Assembly: GCA_024220505.1 (NCBI GenBank)
Contig: JAKZZE010000005.1
Coordinates: forward strand, 62,001-126,000
Length of the DNA: 64,000 nt
From: Rhizopus arrhizus
Taxonomy: Eukaryota; Mucoromycota; Mucoromycetes; Mucorales; Rhizopodaceae
Direction of reading: 5' to 3'
Made by a program: the position numbers and the translations under genes. Below, piece after piece: positions 19,790-31,149 of this stretch. The notes beneath the pieces were generated by a model. The model was not told the DNA's origin and searched no databases. It saw nothing but the letters and a program-made list of their open reading frames with translations. The first letter of the stretch is position 1. Every line of letters begins with the position of its first letter.

Positions 19790-20545
19790 GCACGAAGCAA
19801 GTCGCAATGGGGTAAGGTCTCTAAAATCCGACTTTGATTGCAGTGTGTTCCTCAACTTAAATCATTAACTATAAACAAATTCATACCAGTGCGCTATACT
19901 TTTCTTCGAGGTAATCTTTTAAAACGAATCAGAGGTCAACCTGCTAAGTTCCTGCCTCAATACTACCTTGAAATTGATATTGACCCCATCCTTTCTCTTC
20001 CCATGACTCGGCTGGAATGCGATCAATGACTTCTGTGGAGATTAGGCTGGTTACCAGGCGGAAAGCTAAGGCCATGTTCTTACCACCGAAGTCACCTTTT
20101 CACGAGGCAACACTTCACCCTTTGTTGCATATGCACCGTCGACTACAAATGCCTCTCTCGGCCCTTGATCCTCTATCTTTCCTGTTGAACCAATTGCCTA
20201 AGGACCTCTTCTGTCTCCCAGAAAGCTGTTGCTTAGAAAGTTCAGTGGCTCTTTATTTGTACATTACTACATGAGCTCGATTACTTGGCCCATGAAGAGA
20301 TCTTAACTATCCCTCTAGAACCTGGTACCCAACTCTTAAATGGTAACTCAGAGTTAGTTTCAAGTGCCTCAAGTACTATCTATTGCTTCTTCCCTTCTAC
20401 ATTTTTACCTTCATGCTCAAGAGACTCTTTAGTTTCCTTTTTACTTTATTGATCTGACGGTGGGTAATTGAACGTATTTTGGACACTACGCGTCCCTTTT
20501 GTCTTTTTTAATTTTTATAAATAAAAATTTGTTTAGTTATATATT
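19790..20545 (+). pseudogene. LINE-B fragment 1 (3' end)
   Basis: Broken frames match the C-terminal part and 3' UTR of the LINE-B copy at 24.4-26.5 kb. HRRLQMPLSALDPLSFLLN here corresponds to YRQLQIPETVLDSISLLLN there, and the downstream Ser/Pro/Leu-rich part also agrees. The DNA then shares the 3' UTR pattern (GATCTG...TACGCC-like, then TTATAAATAAAA). Several stops and shifts are present. Confidence 0.6.
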
Positions 20546-20807
20546 TCTGCCTCAACTCATTTCATTCATTGCTTGAATATGGATCAACATCTTCAAATGC
20601 TAGCAACTATTGTAGATCTTTTGTCGTTCCTTTTTAGTATTTTGCTTTCCTGCCGATCTCGGTTTACTCCAGTGTGACTTTCTAGTTCCTTCGCTGATCG
20701 ACTATATGCACCATCCTTCATGAACTCAACTTCATATGCTATGATAAGATACATCCACCGTTATTTAACCTAGGGTAACAATTCCTTTGACTTCCACGTT
20801 TATACCC

Positions 20808-20809
<2 letters not shown>

Positions 20810-20840
<31 letters not shown>
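20810..20840. repeat. Poly-T tract (31)
   Basis: An uninterrupted T-run that lies between two LINE-B 3' remnants. Confidence 0.95.
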
Positions 20841-21010
20841 CACTTACTCCCTCCCCTTTCCTTTTTTCCCTTTGTCCCCTAAGGGTTTTTAGCTTCTTTA
20901 ACATAATTTGATCTGGCCCGGGCGATACGATCCTTTAAGTTATCACACGCCCATTGCGGTCACCTAAAGTTTTATAAATAAAATATCTTGTTTAAACATA
21001 TATTTCCGCT
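20841..21010 (+). repeat. LINE-B 3' UTR remnant
   Basis: AGGGTTTTTAGCTTC, a CCCGGGCGA block and TTATAAATAAAATATCTTG match the end of LINE-B at 26375-26490. It is a second, extremely 5'-truncated piece. Confidence 0.55.
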
Positions 21011-21297
21011 TTGTTTTATTCTCGCAGGTTCATTATATTGACCATTTAATGATTTCATTTTTGATTGTTCTGAAAGCAAATTCAGATGTCTCTCGTAATT
21101 TTGATTTAAAAAAGCAATTAAAGATAAACTATAACAAATTGTCACTGATTACACAATTTAAAGGTAACTGTAGAAAAGGAGATCATGTTTTACTCCTTTT
21201 TTTGTGTGTGCCTTTTTTATGTGTGACATGAGAAACAATAAAGTTTATATATTTCTGTCCTTTAAATTATCTCTTTTCCCCTTTTCTCTCATCACAC
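21011..21297. other. Upstream region of the 21.3-kb gene
   Basis: A pyrimidine-rich stretch (CTTTTCCCCTTTTCTCTC) precedes the ATG. A 60-codon frame at 21049 is not supported. Confidence 0.4.
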
Positions 21298-22223
21298 ATG
21301 TCAGTACCAATCTATTCACCAACAAGTGGATCTATTAGTTCTTCAACTCAGCCAGGTTTATATGAATATCTCTCAGAACTAGTATCGAAACGTGTAGCCA
21401 CCATTAAATACATTCGAAAAGCTCATGAAGGAAATACACATTGGTTTAATACTATTTTATTAACAAGAGAAAATCTTCAAACAATGTATCCTAATTCTAA
21501 AATGGTTAAAAGGTATTAAAGAATGTGTGTATGTATAATAGTCCGATTGAAGAATACTGACTTTATAAAGAACGTACAATTTTTATGCACTAGGTTTATC
21601 TTTGGGCGCTATTTTAGATATAACGAATCCTCTAGACTATATCAAAGCCTTAAGTCAAATTATGGCTGAATTTGAAAGACATACTGATGAGTCAAAGCAA
21701 AAAATGGTAACTTGTATTATATACCTTTACATTACATTTTGCTAAAAGTCCTTTACAGAAAAATATCTTTAGAAAGACGAAAACTGATAATTCAGATAAT
21801 ACTGGTGATTATGGTTATTTAATATTACCGCACATTGTAAGGCTTATTTTTTATATATGAATTTTTCTTAAAAAAGTGTTGTTAGCCTTTTGAAATGGAT
21901 TATCTTGAAACTTTTTTCACTTTGATTGATATTATAGCAGAGGCATATTATAAACTACTTGTAGGTACAGAAGGTCCCATCTGTACTCAAGCCTTTTTTG
22001 AGCTGGTTCTCAAATGTGATGGAAAGTTTAAGGTAAGCTAGATATTATAAACGAAAAGAGACAGAGTGAAGGGCTTAGTGTAATGTAGAAAATAGTGTCA
22101 ATGGTCACTAAAGAGTTAGATCAAATGGCAAGGGATGCTATTAAAGATGAGCTAAGAATGATTGATCCAATCTCTCAAGCAACACGGACTAATTATCCAA
22201 TCGAGTTTGAGGGCGATACCTGA
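21298..22223 (+). CDS. Conserved-looking five-exon protein of unknown function
   Basis: Exons 21298-21512, 21571-21706, 21759-21836, 21886-22032 and 22089-22223 encode 236 residues. The introns are 58, 52, 49 and 56 bp with GT/AG ends, and the frame is kept throughout. The first acceptor was placed at 21570, because the later AG at 21593 breaks the frame. The protein is soluble and mostly helical, with an acidic and amphipathic C-terminus (DQMARDAIKDEL). The N-terminal stretch LYEYLSELVSKRVATIKYIR and the HWFNTILL that follows soon after look well conserved, but I cannot name the family. It is convergent with the gene at 22598-23719. Confidence 0.8.
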
Positions 22224-22597
22224 GGGAAGAAGAAAAACTAATATTTTGTTATTGTTGCATACTCTAATCAGTTCGTTTACTTGTATGTTATTCTAAAAGA
22301 AAGAATGTACACCCATAAAATATCATACAGAGTAGTATCATAGAATTAAAAAGAAATTATTATAAAATAAATCCAAATTGTACCACTTTCTGATGAAAGT
22401 GGATTTGATCTTCAAGCATATTATTTATAGAATAAAAAAACCCCAAAAGAACTGATTTTTTTGTGTATAGAAAGTGAAAACAACAAAAAAGAAACTAGAA
22501 AATTAACTGTGTATTTACAAAAGATATAAAAAAAGTAGTTGCATACTTCAAGGAAGAGGAAGAAGGGAAAGGTTAGATTATCCAAAACAAGGTTTGC
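22224..22597. other. Convergent intergenic spacer
   Basis: This AT-rich stretch lies between two converging genes and probably holds both 3' UTRs. No gene seen. Confidence 0.5.
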
Positions 22598-23719
22598 CTA
22601 AAAAGAAGTAAAATTAAAGCCTTCAAATAGTTTGGATGTGAATTGCTCAAACGATTCTGCTGTAGATCCAATTTCGGGTTTTTTATAAGATTCCATTGGG
22701 CCATCTTTGTATTTAGCAAATTTATTATAACTTGGTGTGTCGGGTATACATGGTTCTTGATCTTTAATCAAATTGAATTTTTCATCATTTCCAGTATTTG
22801 ATAAAGATGGCCGACCTTCAACAATAACTGGACTGGAGATTTTGTCCTTTACAACTTCATGAATGTTCTTTTTACTGCCAGCTTTAAACTGAAATTTAAT
22901 AGAAAATAGAATATAAAAAGAATGAGAATGACATGATACAATAAAAATAGGAAAAATGTAAGTATTTACCTTGAATGATTCAATACTAGTGAACGTAGTA
23001 TCCTTTGATTTTCTCTTGGAGCTATATATCCTCTTTAATTTATGCTTAATTTTAGCGAACGATATTGTATTCTTTTTTATAGGGTTTTCATCGTCTGTCG
23101 TTCGCGATTCCTCCACTGCAGATTCATAACAAGCGCTTTCTTCGTAACAGCTTGATGGTGCAGGACTGATGTAACTTCCTCTTGTAGTAGGAGTAGATTT
23201 TCTATATTTTCCAGAGATTGTATCATTGACATTATTCGTAGTTATACTGCTGTGCATTTTTGCTGGTACAGAAAGAAAACCATCAATAATATCGTAGGCA
23301 GATTTGGGAGAAATATTGGGAGTAATAAATGGTGTGCCAACTTCTTTATCAGTAGTTGAGTCTGTTGAAGAGATTGGAATTGATGGGTTGATGTCTGGGA
23401 ACAATTTGTCTATACATAAATTCCCCTCTTCAAGTCTCTCTTCTAACTGTTTGGTTGCAAGGTATAAAAGATAATTGCTTTCCCCACTGTTTTCTTTGCA
23501 TCGTAAAAGTTCATCATAATATGCGCTACTTCTTATCGAATGAATTGAGGCTTCTAGTAAAATATCTTGCTCAGATTCTTCAATAGACGGAGGATTTTCG
23601 TGTAATACAAGTGAATCACTGGATACTTCTCCAGGAGGCTGATTTATACTGCTCAACACAAGACTTTCGGAGGAAGTATTATCTCGATTATAAAACTGCA
23701 TTGATGAAAACTTTTCCAT
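22598..23719 (-). CDS. Serine-rich protein of unknown function
   Basis: Two exons on the minus strand, 23719-22970 and 22888-22598, give 346 residues. The 81-bp intron (22889-22969) has GTAAAT and TTTCAG ends. Its length is a multiple of three and it has no stop, so the unspliced frame stays open and would insert 27 mainly hydrophobic residues. The protein is rich in Ser, Thr, Glu and Pro and looks disordered. A basic patch (KIKHKLKRIYSSKRKSKD) just before the intron could be a nuclear signal or membrane-binding patch. No domain recognised. Confidence 0.7.
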   Translation of the reverse strand: MEKFSSMQFYNRDNTSSESLVLSSINQPPGEVSSDSLVLHENPPSIEESEQDILLEASIHSIRSSAYYDELLRCKENSGESNYLLYLATKQLEERLEEGNLCIDKLFPDINPSIPISSTDSTTDKEVGTPFITPNISPKSAYDIIDGFLSVPAKMHSSITTNNVNDTISGKYRKSTPTTRGSYISPAPSSCYEESACYESAVEESRTTDDENPIKKNTISFAKIKHKLKRIYSSKRKSKDTTFTSIESFKVNTYIFPIFIVSCHSHSFYILFSIKFQFKAGSKKNIHEVVKDKISSPVIVEGRPSLSNTGNDEKFNLIKDQEPCIPDTPSYNKFAKYKDGPMESYKKPEIGSTAESFEQFTSKLFEGFNFTSF

Positions 23720-24399
23720 AAGGGAATTATCTAGAAAGAGTGCGAATTGAAAGAAATAGAAAAGGCATTAAAAAACTTATTTTATGCTGCTTAAAGATAA
23801 TTCTCCGTAGACTTATTTTAATTAGCTTTTTTTCTGAAAATTTATATTTCAAACAAGCAAAAAATATCACTGGTCAGTTAAAAAACTGTTTTTTCAAATT
23901 CTTAGATTGGCTATAAAATATTACCATAGTTTTTTCCAAATCTATTGAAAATCTTGTACCACATCAGAACTGAAACGTTGACTTTACCATTATTTCGTCG
24001 ATAATAGTCCCTCTTAATGTCTGGTACAAGGTGATTTTCATCAAACTAGAGGATCATTTAATCAAGCTCTTTGTCTAGTGGAGATCTGTATATTCGTCGT
24101 CGTTATTATCGTACCATACTGTCGTATTTACCTCATTAAATACTTATTATTCGTATGAGATTACTCAGATCTTATATAAGAAATAACAAGTACTGAATAC
24201 ATAATATTATTACATATTCCTTAAAGCTCATGTACAATGTTTTTATTCTTCAAGCTCAATACTAAAATTGACCTTGAGCTCACTTCGGCCCCTGAATAAT
24301 TTCATTTCTTATATAAAGGCATAGTGTGATTAAATGGGTCTCTCTTGTCTTGAAATCTAATAAAGAGGTTACATAGAGACTCATTCATTAGTTTTCAAG
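23720..24399. other. Gene-free spacer upstream of the minus-strand gene
   Basis: Includes the probable promoter of the gene ending at 22598. No other coding signal. Confidence 0.4.
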
Positions 24400-24820
24400 T
24401 ACTATTTCCTTTTTATTTCTCACTTTATTATCTGCAAATATCTCACATACCATTTTTGGCCTTCCTAGACATAAAGTTGGTATATGAGTTGCCAAGGCAG
24501 TTTTTGATTTGCATTTCCCACCGCAACGATTATCTATGGTAAATAATGGCAGCATCATTGGTTGCACCATTCTTGCGATCTGGAAATCCCACTGGCGCTT
24601 CATTTTCGATAGTGCTCCTTTTGACCCCAGACAGGTCTTCCAAACCATCCTTGCTACTGTTGGCCCTCTTCGGGCTAACATCCGCCGCTCTCCTTTGTAA
24701 AATTTATTACACTGCGAGTCTTTTTGATTTTATTATTCGCCGTTTATCAAAAGCTCACCCCTATCTCATACGTGACTTTTTCTTTATTTAATAATAAAAC
24801 ATTAGGCCTAAAAGCCCCTA

Positions 24821-24855
<35 letters not shown>

Positions 24856-26490
24856 GGTATATGATACAGTTGATCGCCGCCCTATATAGAGGAAAAATGA
24901 AGGAATAGCTTCAGCCCCACTCATTGGCTTGCTCTAAAGCATATGATGGTGTCCAGATAGAAGTCCTGCTCAATAATACCACTTCAACCTGTTTCTCACC
25001 GGTCACTGGCTTTCTTCAAGGATCTGTTCTCTTTCCACTCCTTTATTCTATATATATCAACAATTTGCCTCAGCTACTTCGTCCGCAACCACTGTCTAAA
25101 AATCTCTCCCCAATACAAACGACATTTCTTCTCTACTCTGAAGATGTTGTTCTTATAGAAGACAAAGATCAAATGAGCAGCCTACTGAAGGCTTGCGAAG
25201 ATTACAGTCACCAATTATGATATAGATGGAATCTAAGCAAGTGTGTCATACTATATCGAGCCCTACAACACATCTATTACACTCTTTATAATGAAACAAT
25301 TCCCCCACAAACATTCTTCTCTTATCTTGGAATCCCTTGTTTTTCTGGTGGGCACATCAACTTAGAACTACACAGTGCAAATATCATAACGGCCCTTTTC
25401 GCTTTGAATCAACTCTCAACCATTGGCTTGCACTCAAAAGACTTTGCTCCTCTTCCTTCCGCTCATTTTTATTCCCAAATAGCTCGCGTTCAACTAGAGT
25501 ATGGCTTAACCATTAAAAAAACCACTTATTTCCTCACCGCACAAATCGAAAATGCACAGAACACATGTCTATGCCAGATCTTCGGTGGTTCATTTCGATT
25601 CTCTACCAAAATCATGCTTCATATGGCTAAGCTATCAATTGTGCAAAATATAATCATATTCTTCAATCTCAGTTTCTTTTGCGCTCCCTTATTATTTCTG
25701 AGAAAGCCCTACTGTCTTACCTCCTTCCTCTTATCTGTACTCAAGCAGCCGATCTCAATAGTATACTCTTTCTAAGTTTCCTATATGGAAACGATATCAA
25801 CCTCTCGCAGAATCATTATACAGATGCTCATTACAAGCAGTACAGCTACAATCCCAACAAGGCAATCTCAATTACAACCGATCGACACGTAACTCAACAC
25901 TCTTCTTCCATTGTCGCCCAGCAATCTCTTTGGATTCCATCCTTTGGTTATCTATGACCAACGTTGAATGAAGTCGATGTATACGATGATGCCTTGGCTG
26001 GCTTCCCGGGATTCACTCAAACCCTGTCCACTTCACCCTAAACAATTTTTGACCAGGTGCTATTCTATTCATTGTCTCCATATGTACCGTCAGCTCCAGA
26101 TACCTGAAACCGTTCTAGATTCAATTTCCTTGCTTTTAAATATACCGCCTAGTCGAAAACCACACTCTTTTCAACCTGTCCTTCCTTGGACTGTTCGACG
26201 GCCTATCATTTGCCCCATTCTTTATGAACTGGACTACCCCAACATGCAAAATTTCCGCCTGCACCACCACCTGAACTATGACAAAGTCTCCTCGATTGGC
26301 TTCTCTCCTCTCCTCGCCAGTATTTCTAACATATACACCCATTTCCCTTCCTTTCCTATCATTTTTGCCCTTGATCCCATAAAGGGGTTTTTAGCTTTCA
26401 TTTTATCTTCCAATCTGTCTCGGGCGAAAACAGTGTGTAATTGGACGTCATACGCCTAATTGAGATTTAAATTATTGGTAAATAAATTTC
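24400..26490 (+). pseudogene. LINE-B copy 2, split by a LINE-A tail copy
   Basis: Ignoring the 24488-24849 insertion, the frame at 24440-24900 reads into LDIKLVYDTVDRR, an RT block (usual form LDIKxAYDxVDR). Downstream come FLQGSVLFPLLYSIYIN, then LLYSEDVVLI, where the catalytic YADD is changed to YSED. A template-grip and thumb-like part and a long C-terminal region follow (to 26459). The 3' UTR ends near 26490. Many stops and shifts make it dead. The family differs from LINE-A and resembles other LINE RTs with the QGSVLSPLLY motif. The 5' boundary is uncertain. Confidence 0.75.
24488..24849 (+). mobile_element. LINE-A tail copy, 5'-truncated (362 bp)
   Basis: It matches LINE-A from about 16669 to its poly-A, with a few substitutions (for example CAGGTCTTCC against CAGGTTTTCC). 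Its tail has about 30 A. A 15-bp duplication AAAGTTGGTATATGA flanks it (24473-24487 and 24850-24864). It carries only the last 60 or so codons of ORF2 and the 3' UTR, so it is dead on arrival. It is inserted in the RT region of LINE-B copy 2. Confidence 0.95.
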
Positions 26491-26949
26491 TTGTTAAAAC
26501 GTATAACATAAAAAACAACCACCATTTTGCTTATTTCTATGAGGTTTCTAATTGAATATAATACACTATATACAGTTGGAATGCAAGCTCAAGAAAGTAC
26601 TAAACACTGTTTAACTAGTTGACATTGACAAAGTGTACTGATGAAAACTCGTCTACTGTAGTAAGTAGCTCATGTTCATCTTTAAGTAAAATTCAACATT
26701 ACATTAAATGAGTATCCTGTGGCTTCCAACAGTTCTTCTATGGTTGTAATAGCTTGTGTTTATATAAGATAGTAAAAGAATGCATATAGTTTAACTCTGG
26801 ACAGTCTTACAAAATATGATATGAATATTTAAAATTGTAAGTATATAGTGTTACACTTGTCCTTTTTATGTTGTATTTGTACAAGAATGAGATTTCATTG
26901 GGAATTTAACATAATCTTTTATTCAAGGCTCAATTGAACGCATAAAATA
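26491..26949. other. Spacer between tail-to-tail LINE-B copies
   Basis: No gene seen. AT-rich. Confidence 0.4.
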
Positions 26950-28085
26950 AAAATTAAATAAATGTCCGCTCGGACCAGGTCAACCCGTTAGGAACTTAAT
27001 GGGAAGAAAAACTCCTTTGGAATCAAGGGTAAAACATTTAAAAGGAAAAGGGATGAGTAGAGCCATAAAAAAAAGTTAGAAGAATTGACTTGGCCATATA
27101 GGATGCTTCTGACCATACGGGTGCTTGGTAGGAATTGGCTTGTGTTGGTGCAGATGGTCTAATTCTTACAGTATTGAGCATATAATCGGCCATCGTCGTG
27201 ACCAGGAGAGGTTGACTTCATAAGGAATCAAAGAATGTAGCGAGAGCTTATTCATAAGTAATGGCAACGGCTTTTTTATAGTTTCTAGAATAAATAAGTG
27301 TCGATATTAGTAAGGCAGTCGATAGCATGGTTCTTTGAAAGGTGCTATATAAGATGCTTGATAAATGTTCTAGGCTTGCCACTAAGTAGCCAGCCTAATC
27401 TCCATCGTATACAGCGACTACGTTCTGCACTGGATATAGGCAGCCACACAATGAGATCCAAAGACACAGATCGGCGATAGCTAGAAAGTAGTTTAGAGTT
27501 CCGGCTCTGCTGGCATTTATTCAGTTTTTGTTGCAGGAAATGTATTTTAATAGCCTTGGATACACAAGTATTGAATTCATCGATGGTGAATGAAACCATC
27601 TTCCAGATTGAGGTCCTAAGCCGGAGATATCACTGGTGCCCTCCAGTAAATTGAATATACGGTTGTAGGCAACTGAGCAGTGTGTCTTTGGGTATATATA
27701 GGGAGTGAAAGAGAAACTGTGCTTTCAGGATACTGGCCCGTTCTGACATGAAAAGCAGTCTAGACAGGTGGTGCATCACTTTGGTGGATGCCTTTCCTCA
27801 AGCACCATAAATCCTTCTGATACAAGTATCTTGCGCTTCTTCAAGAGCATGGAGTTGAGGGCTTGTGGATCTATTGATGGCCAAACCGTATTCGAACTGT
27901 AGAAGTACGATATGCGCAGAGAATCTAGTTGAAAGAAGCTTGGAGAAATCATAGGGATTTACATCAATGGATGGCAGCATGTTCATCGTGGCAAGAGCCT
28001 TGTGTATGTTGCGCTGAATGAGTTCCTCTGGATCAAAATATCCATCCGGTTTGAATCGGACGCGCAGGAGCTTTTTGATAAACTA
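26950..28085 (-). pseudogene. LINE-B copy 3, minus strand
   Basis: Read on the minus strand from 28085, it gives YFDPEELIQRNIHKALATMN, then a frame (27986-27798) containing LLQFEYGLAIN, matching VQLEYGLTIK in copy 2. A decayed C-terminal frame (27599-27345) follows, then a 3' UTR like copy 2 near 26960-27060. Stops and shifts are numerous. It faces copy 2 tail to tail. Confidence 0.65.
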
Positions 28086-28617
28086 GACATTAGTACAATC
28101 ATTAAATGCTCCTTTTTTCTTATATTTGCAATAGGCTACTTATTGGGTGACTGTTTATATATTTTGTTTTTAGAAAATACAAACATTTTCATTAGATATG
28201 CTCTATAAATATTTCTTTCTTGATTTTTTGAGCACTAAGAGGAAGTCCAACATAATGATTTAGTTCGCAGCATATATATATAGAAAGGCTTCTTGTAAAA
28301 AATATGCTTTATAAAAGGTGATCTTGTGCCAAAAATTCTTTAGAGTTCCTCTCTTCGAAGATGCAAAACGCAATGGTAGGTGTTCGTTTCTTTGCTCTTT
28401 TTATCTTTAGAAATAGTTTGAAGAAAAGGGCATACGTTTTTTATTGCCTTTTTGATTGGCATAAATAATTGGTTAATTTTTCTGTTTTGTTGTGCTTAAG
28501 CGACTGACCCCTTCTATGTAGTTAGAGATATTCTCTTTGAGATTAAACGAGCGACGATTCAATTATTAGTTTATTAAGTAAAAAGGAATGAAGAAATAAA
28601 AAATTAAGAAATTCTCC
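28086..28617. other. Region downstream of ERG1
   Basis: Likely ERG1 3' UTR near 28560-28617. No independent gene supported. Confidence 0.4.
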
Positions 28618-30371
28618 CTAGTATTTAGTTTCAGACCATAAGTAAGGCAAAATGGTAACGGATGCAGTGTATAATACAGTAAAGATCATGATAAAATTAT
28701 AATGTGCATTTGACCAGCCTTTATGTTTGAATTCAATATAGATCGAGTAAAAAGCAACAGAAAAGAAATGATATACAAGGATCATAGGCTGTTGGATTAG
28801 TCCAGATAGTAATCCAACTGGGCCATCGACGCGTTCACCTCCTAATTGAAAATAGGCAAAGCAACCACGTAACAACACCAATAAATCATGGTCTATATAA
28901 GAGTTAAAAACAATACGGTAAAATAAGATTAAACTTACTATTATCTGCTGCAAAGATTCGATAAAGTGCCATTGCTAGTACATTTATTGCTGTACAATAT
29001 TTCTTTCTTTTCCAGTGAAATGTGCTCATTTGCTCAAGGATAAGGTTTGTTTCTGCGAAGGAAGGTATGTTTTCCGGTGACAGTAGCTCCTTGAGTAAGA
29101 CAACATCGTTAAATGCCACAGTCATACCACCGCCAGTTAATGGGTGTCGTATATTCATCGCGTCACCCAAAACAATCATTCCTTCAACATCATTTAAACT
29201 TGGAGGTAAAAAGCCATTAGGCATAGATCTTAGTCTTTCGGTTTCTAAAGCCTTTAAAAATTTGGGCTATTTTAACACAATGTGAATAAAGGAGATTGCT
29301 GGATAATTTATAAATATAAACTTACGCGAACAGAATCAGGTAAATTTGGAGCAACAGTGTCTTTCATGTACTGTTTTAAGTCACCATTAGATGCTGAGGG
29401 CAATTTACCAGGCACATCGACCAGTACACGAGTATCATGCTTGCCAATTTGATACATTAATATAGGTGAAGGCTTTGTGAGTATAACATGGCCATGATTA
29501 GGTAAAGGTAATTCCAGATCTTTCATAATAAATCTACCCAAAGCTGTAAGTCTTTTCTATTTGATTATATTATCTGTATATTTTTTTACCCAACAAAGTT
29601 TGATCTAACATCTGGTGTCTTTACAGTCAGTTCTTTTCTAAACTTGGAAAATATACCATCACAAACAATTGTTAGTGGAGCATAAAACTATTTTGTTTCA
29701 AGTACTTTAGCCTTAATTTTCAATTATTTCTCCTCCTTTTTTTTCCATATACCTTTAATTCTTGATTTGACTTGTCTAATGTAGTAACACCAATGACCTT
29801 TTCAGGTGCTTCCTCTTCTTTGCTTCTTATTAATGAAGTTACTGTAAGCTCCTTCACTGTTACACTATGAATAGGAGTCAAAAGAAGTTTAATATGTAAC
29901 ACAAAGCTGAGACAGACATTCTTTTTACTTTTCGGTAGCACTAGCAGCTTTTCTCAGGTTGGAAATGAATCGACCGTGATGAAACGATTTCCCAACAGCC
30001 TTCTTTTTAGTTATTTCGTCTATAGGGTAGGGTATATGGACAACATCATTATTATATAAGACACCATAGCCATAGCAGGGTATACCATCAATACCTTCTA
30101 CGCAATCTGACATGATGTCACGCATTAGCAAAAATGCTTTTTTATTTCAAAATCTCTTATCTATCTTACCTTCTAAACCAAGCTCCTTTAAAGCATTTAT
30201 TCCACCAGGTTGTAAGAGCTCACCTACAATCCTATCAGGCTCTGAAAGATCACGTTCAAGTAAAAGAACTTTTCTGCCGCTTGAGCCAAAGGCTTTCGCT
30301 GCTGAGCAACCGATAATTCCTGCGCCTACTATGATGAGATCAAATTCTGCAATGGGCTCTACAGGCGACAT
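28618..30371 (-). CDS. ERG1: Squalene epoxidase (squalene monooxygenase)
   Basis: Seven exons on the minus strand (30371-30170, 30106-29929, 29864-29753, 29687-29590, 29533-29326, 29251-28939, 28892-28618) give 461 residues with continuous frame. Six introns are 46-74 bp. The enzyme uses FAD and O2 to turn squalene into 2,3-oxidosqualene, at the ER and lipid droplets. Seen motifs: FAD-binding IIVGAGIIGCSAAKAFG (residues 13-30), DGIFSKFRK, and GDAMNIRHPLTGGGM with D296. A C-terminal hydrophobic stretch (ILVYHFFSVAFYSIYI) probably anchors it to the membrane. The fourth acceptor was chosen at 29534 (GTAG) because it keeps the family pattern NFVGFIMKDLELP. Known target class of allylamine antifungals. 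Identity is clear. Confidence 0.95.
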
Positions 30372-30424
30372 TAAGAAGAAGAAAACTAAATGATAACTAA
30401 AATAGAAGAAACCAAAGACAGGCT

Positions 30425-30458
30425 TATAAACATGCCCGGTGCGCAAAATTCACGTGAA
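30425..30458 (-). promoter_or_regulatory. ERG1 core promoter: CACGTG palindrome and TATA-like box
   Basis: TTCACGTGAA (30449-30458), a perfect 10-bp palindrome with an E-box core, lies about 80 bp upstream of the ERG1 ATG. A TTTATAAG box (about 30425-30432 on the minus strand) lies between the two. SREBP-type bHLH factors can bind CACGTG; whether one binds here is inference. Confidence 0.5.
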
Positions 30459-31149
30459 ATTAGATCAAAACAATGTAAGCCAATTTTTTTTGGGGTTACA
30501 AGTGTGTCCATAAAAATTATTTTTTTAAAATGATCAGGGACTTCAATATTGTTTTTACTTTGCATTAACTTATAGAGAAAAGTGAAGCATTCCTTACCTT
30601 TTATCAATTCAAATTGTTACTTTTGTGAGAAGGTATAAAGGTTAAATAGTTTGCTAAATCCTATTTTGTGTTACTGGAATTCTCATTTCTTGGGAGAAAT
30701 TTATAAACTTATAAAGCACATATTTTCATATAAACAGAGATCTAGTGTCACTCTAAATATGCCCCAAGGCTCTGAAATCCTTAATAACAACAGCTCTTCT
30801 CTATCATTGAAGGGTATCGAATTTTAACTCTCGATTTTCGAAGAGCATCCTAGATCTTTAAAATATCCAACTGTGAGAATTTAGGAACCTTTCGTCTTGA
30901 TGACTTCTCCAAGTCTGAGTACTTACAGTCTATATCTCTTGCGCTGCCTGTAACAAAATGCCACATGGTAGAGGCAACGATATACATTGTTCAATTTGTC
31001 CTGGGGTTTTTAATTCAGTCTGAAACACTAATAGAACCTAAGTTTTCTGGATTCCTCAATAAAGTAGAAGATTATTGATTAGCCTTTTGTTTCAACAAAC
31101 TGTCTACACTATTTTTCTTTTTTTGTTTTAAAATATAACATTACTTAAA
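30459..31149. other. ERG1 upstream spacer with a start-less frame
   Basis: No gene is certain. On the plus strand, about 30855-31078, 70-odd codons without a stop read NCENLGTFRLDDF and continue past HMVEA; it lacks a start and could be an old TE remnant. Confidence 0.35.

Noticed and set aside
21570..21595. AG at 21592-21593 as acceptor in the 21.3-kb gene
   Set aside because: It gives a wrong phase and an early stop; 21570 keeps the frame to the end.
29022..29285. Plus-strand 87-codon frame across ERG1 exon 6
   Set aside because: Antisense shadow of a clear ERG1 exon.
29534..29560. Acceptors at 29545 (CAG) or 29552 in ERG1 intron 4
   Set aside because: The first breaks the frame; the second is in frame but leaves a 38-bp intron and adds residues absent from the family pattern.
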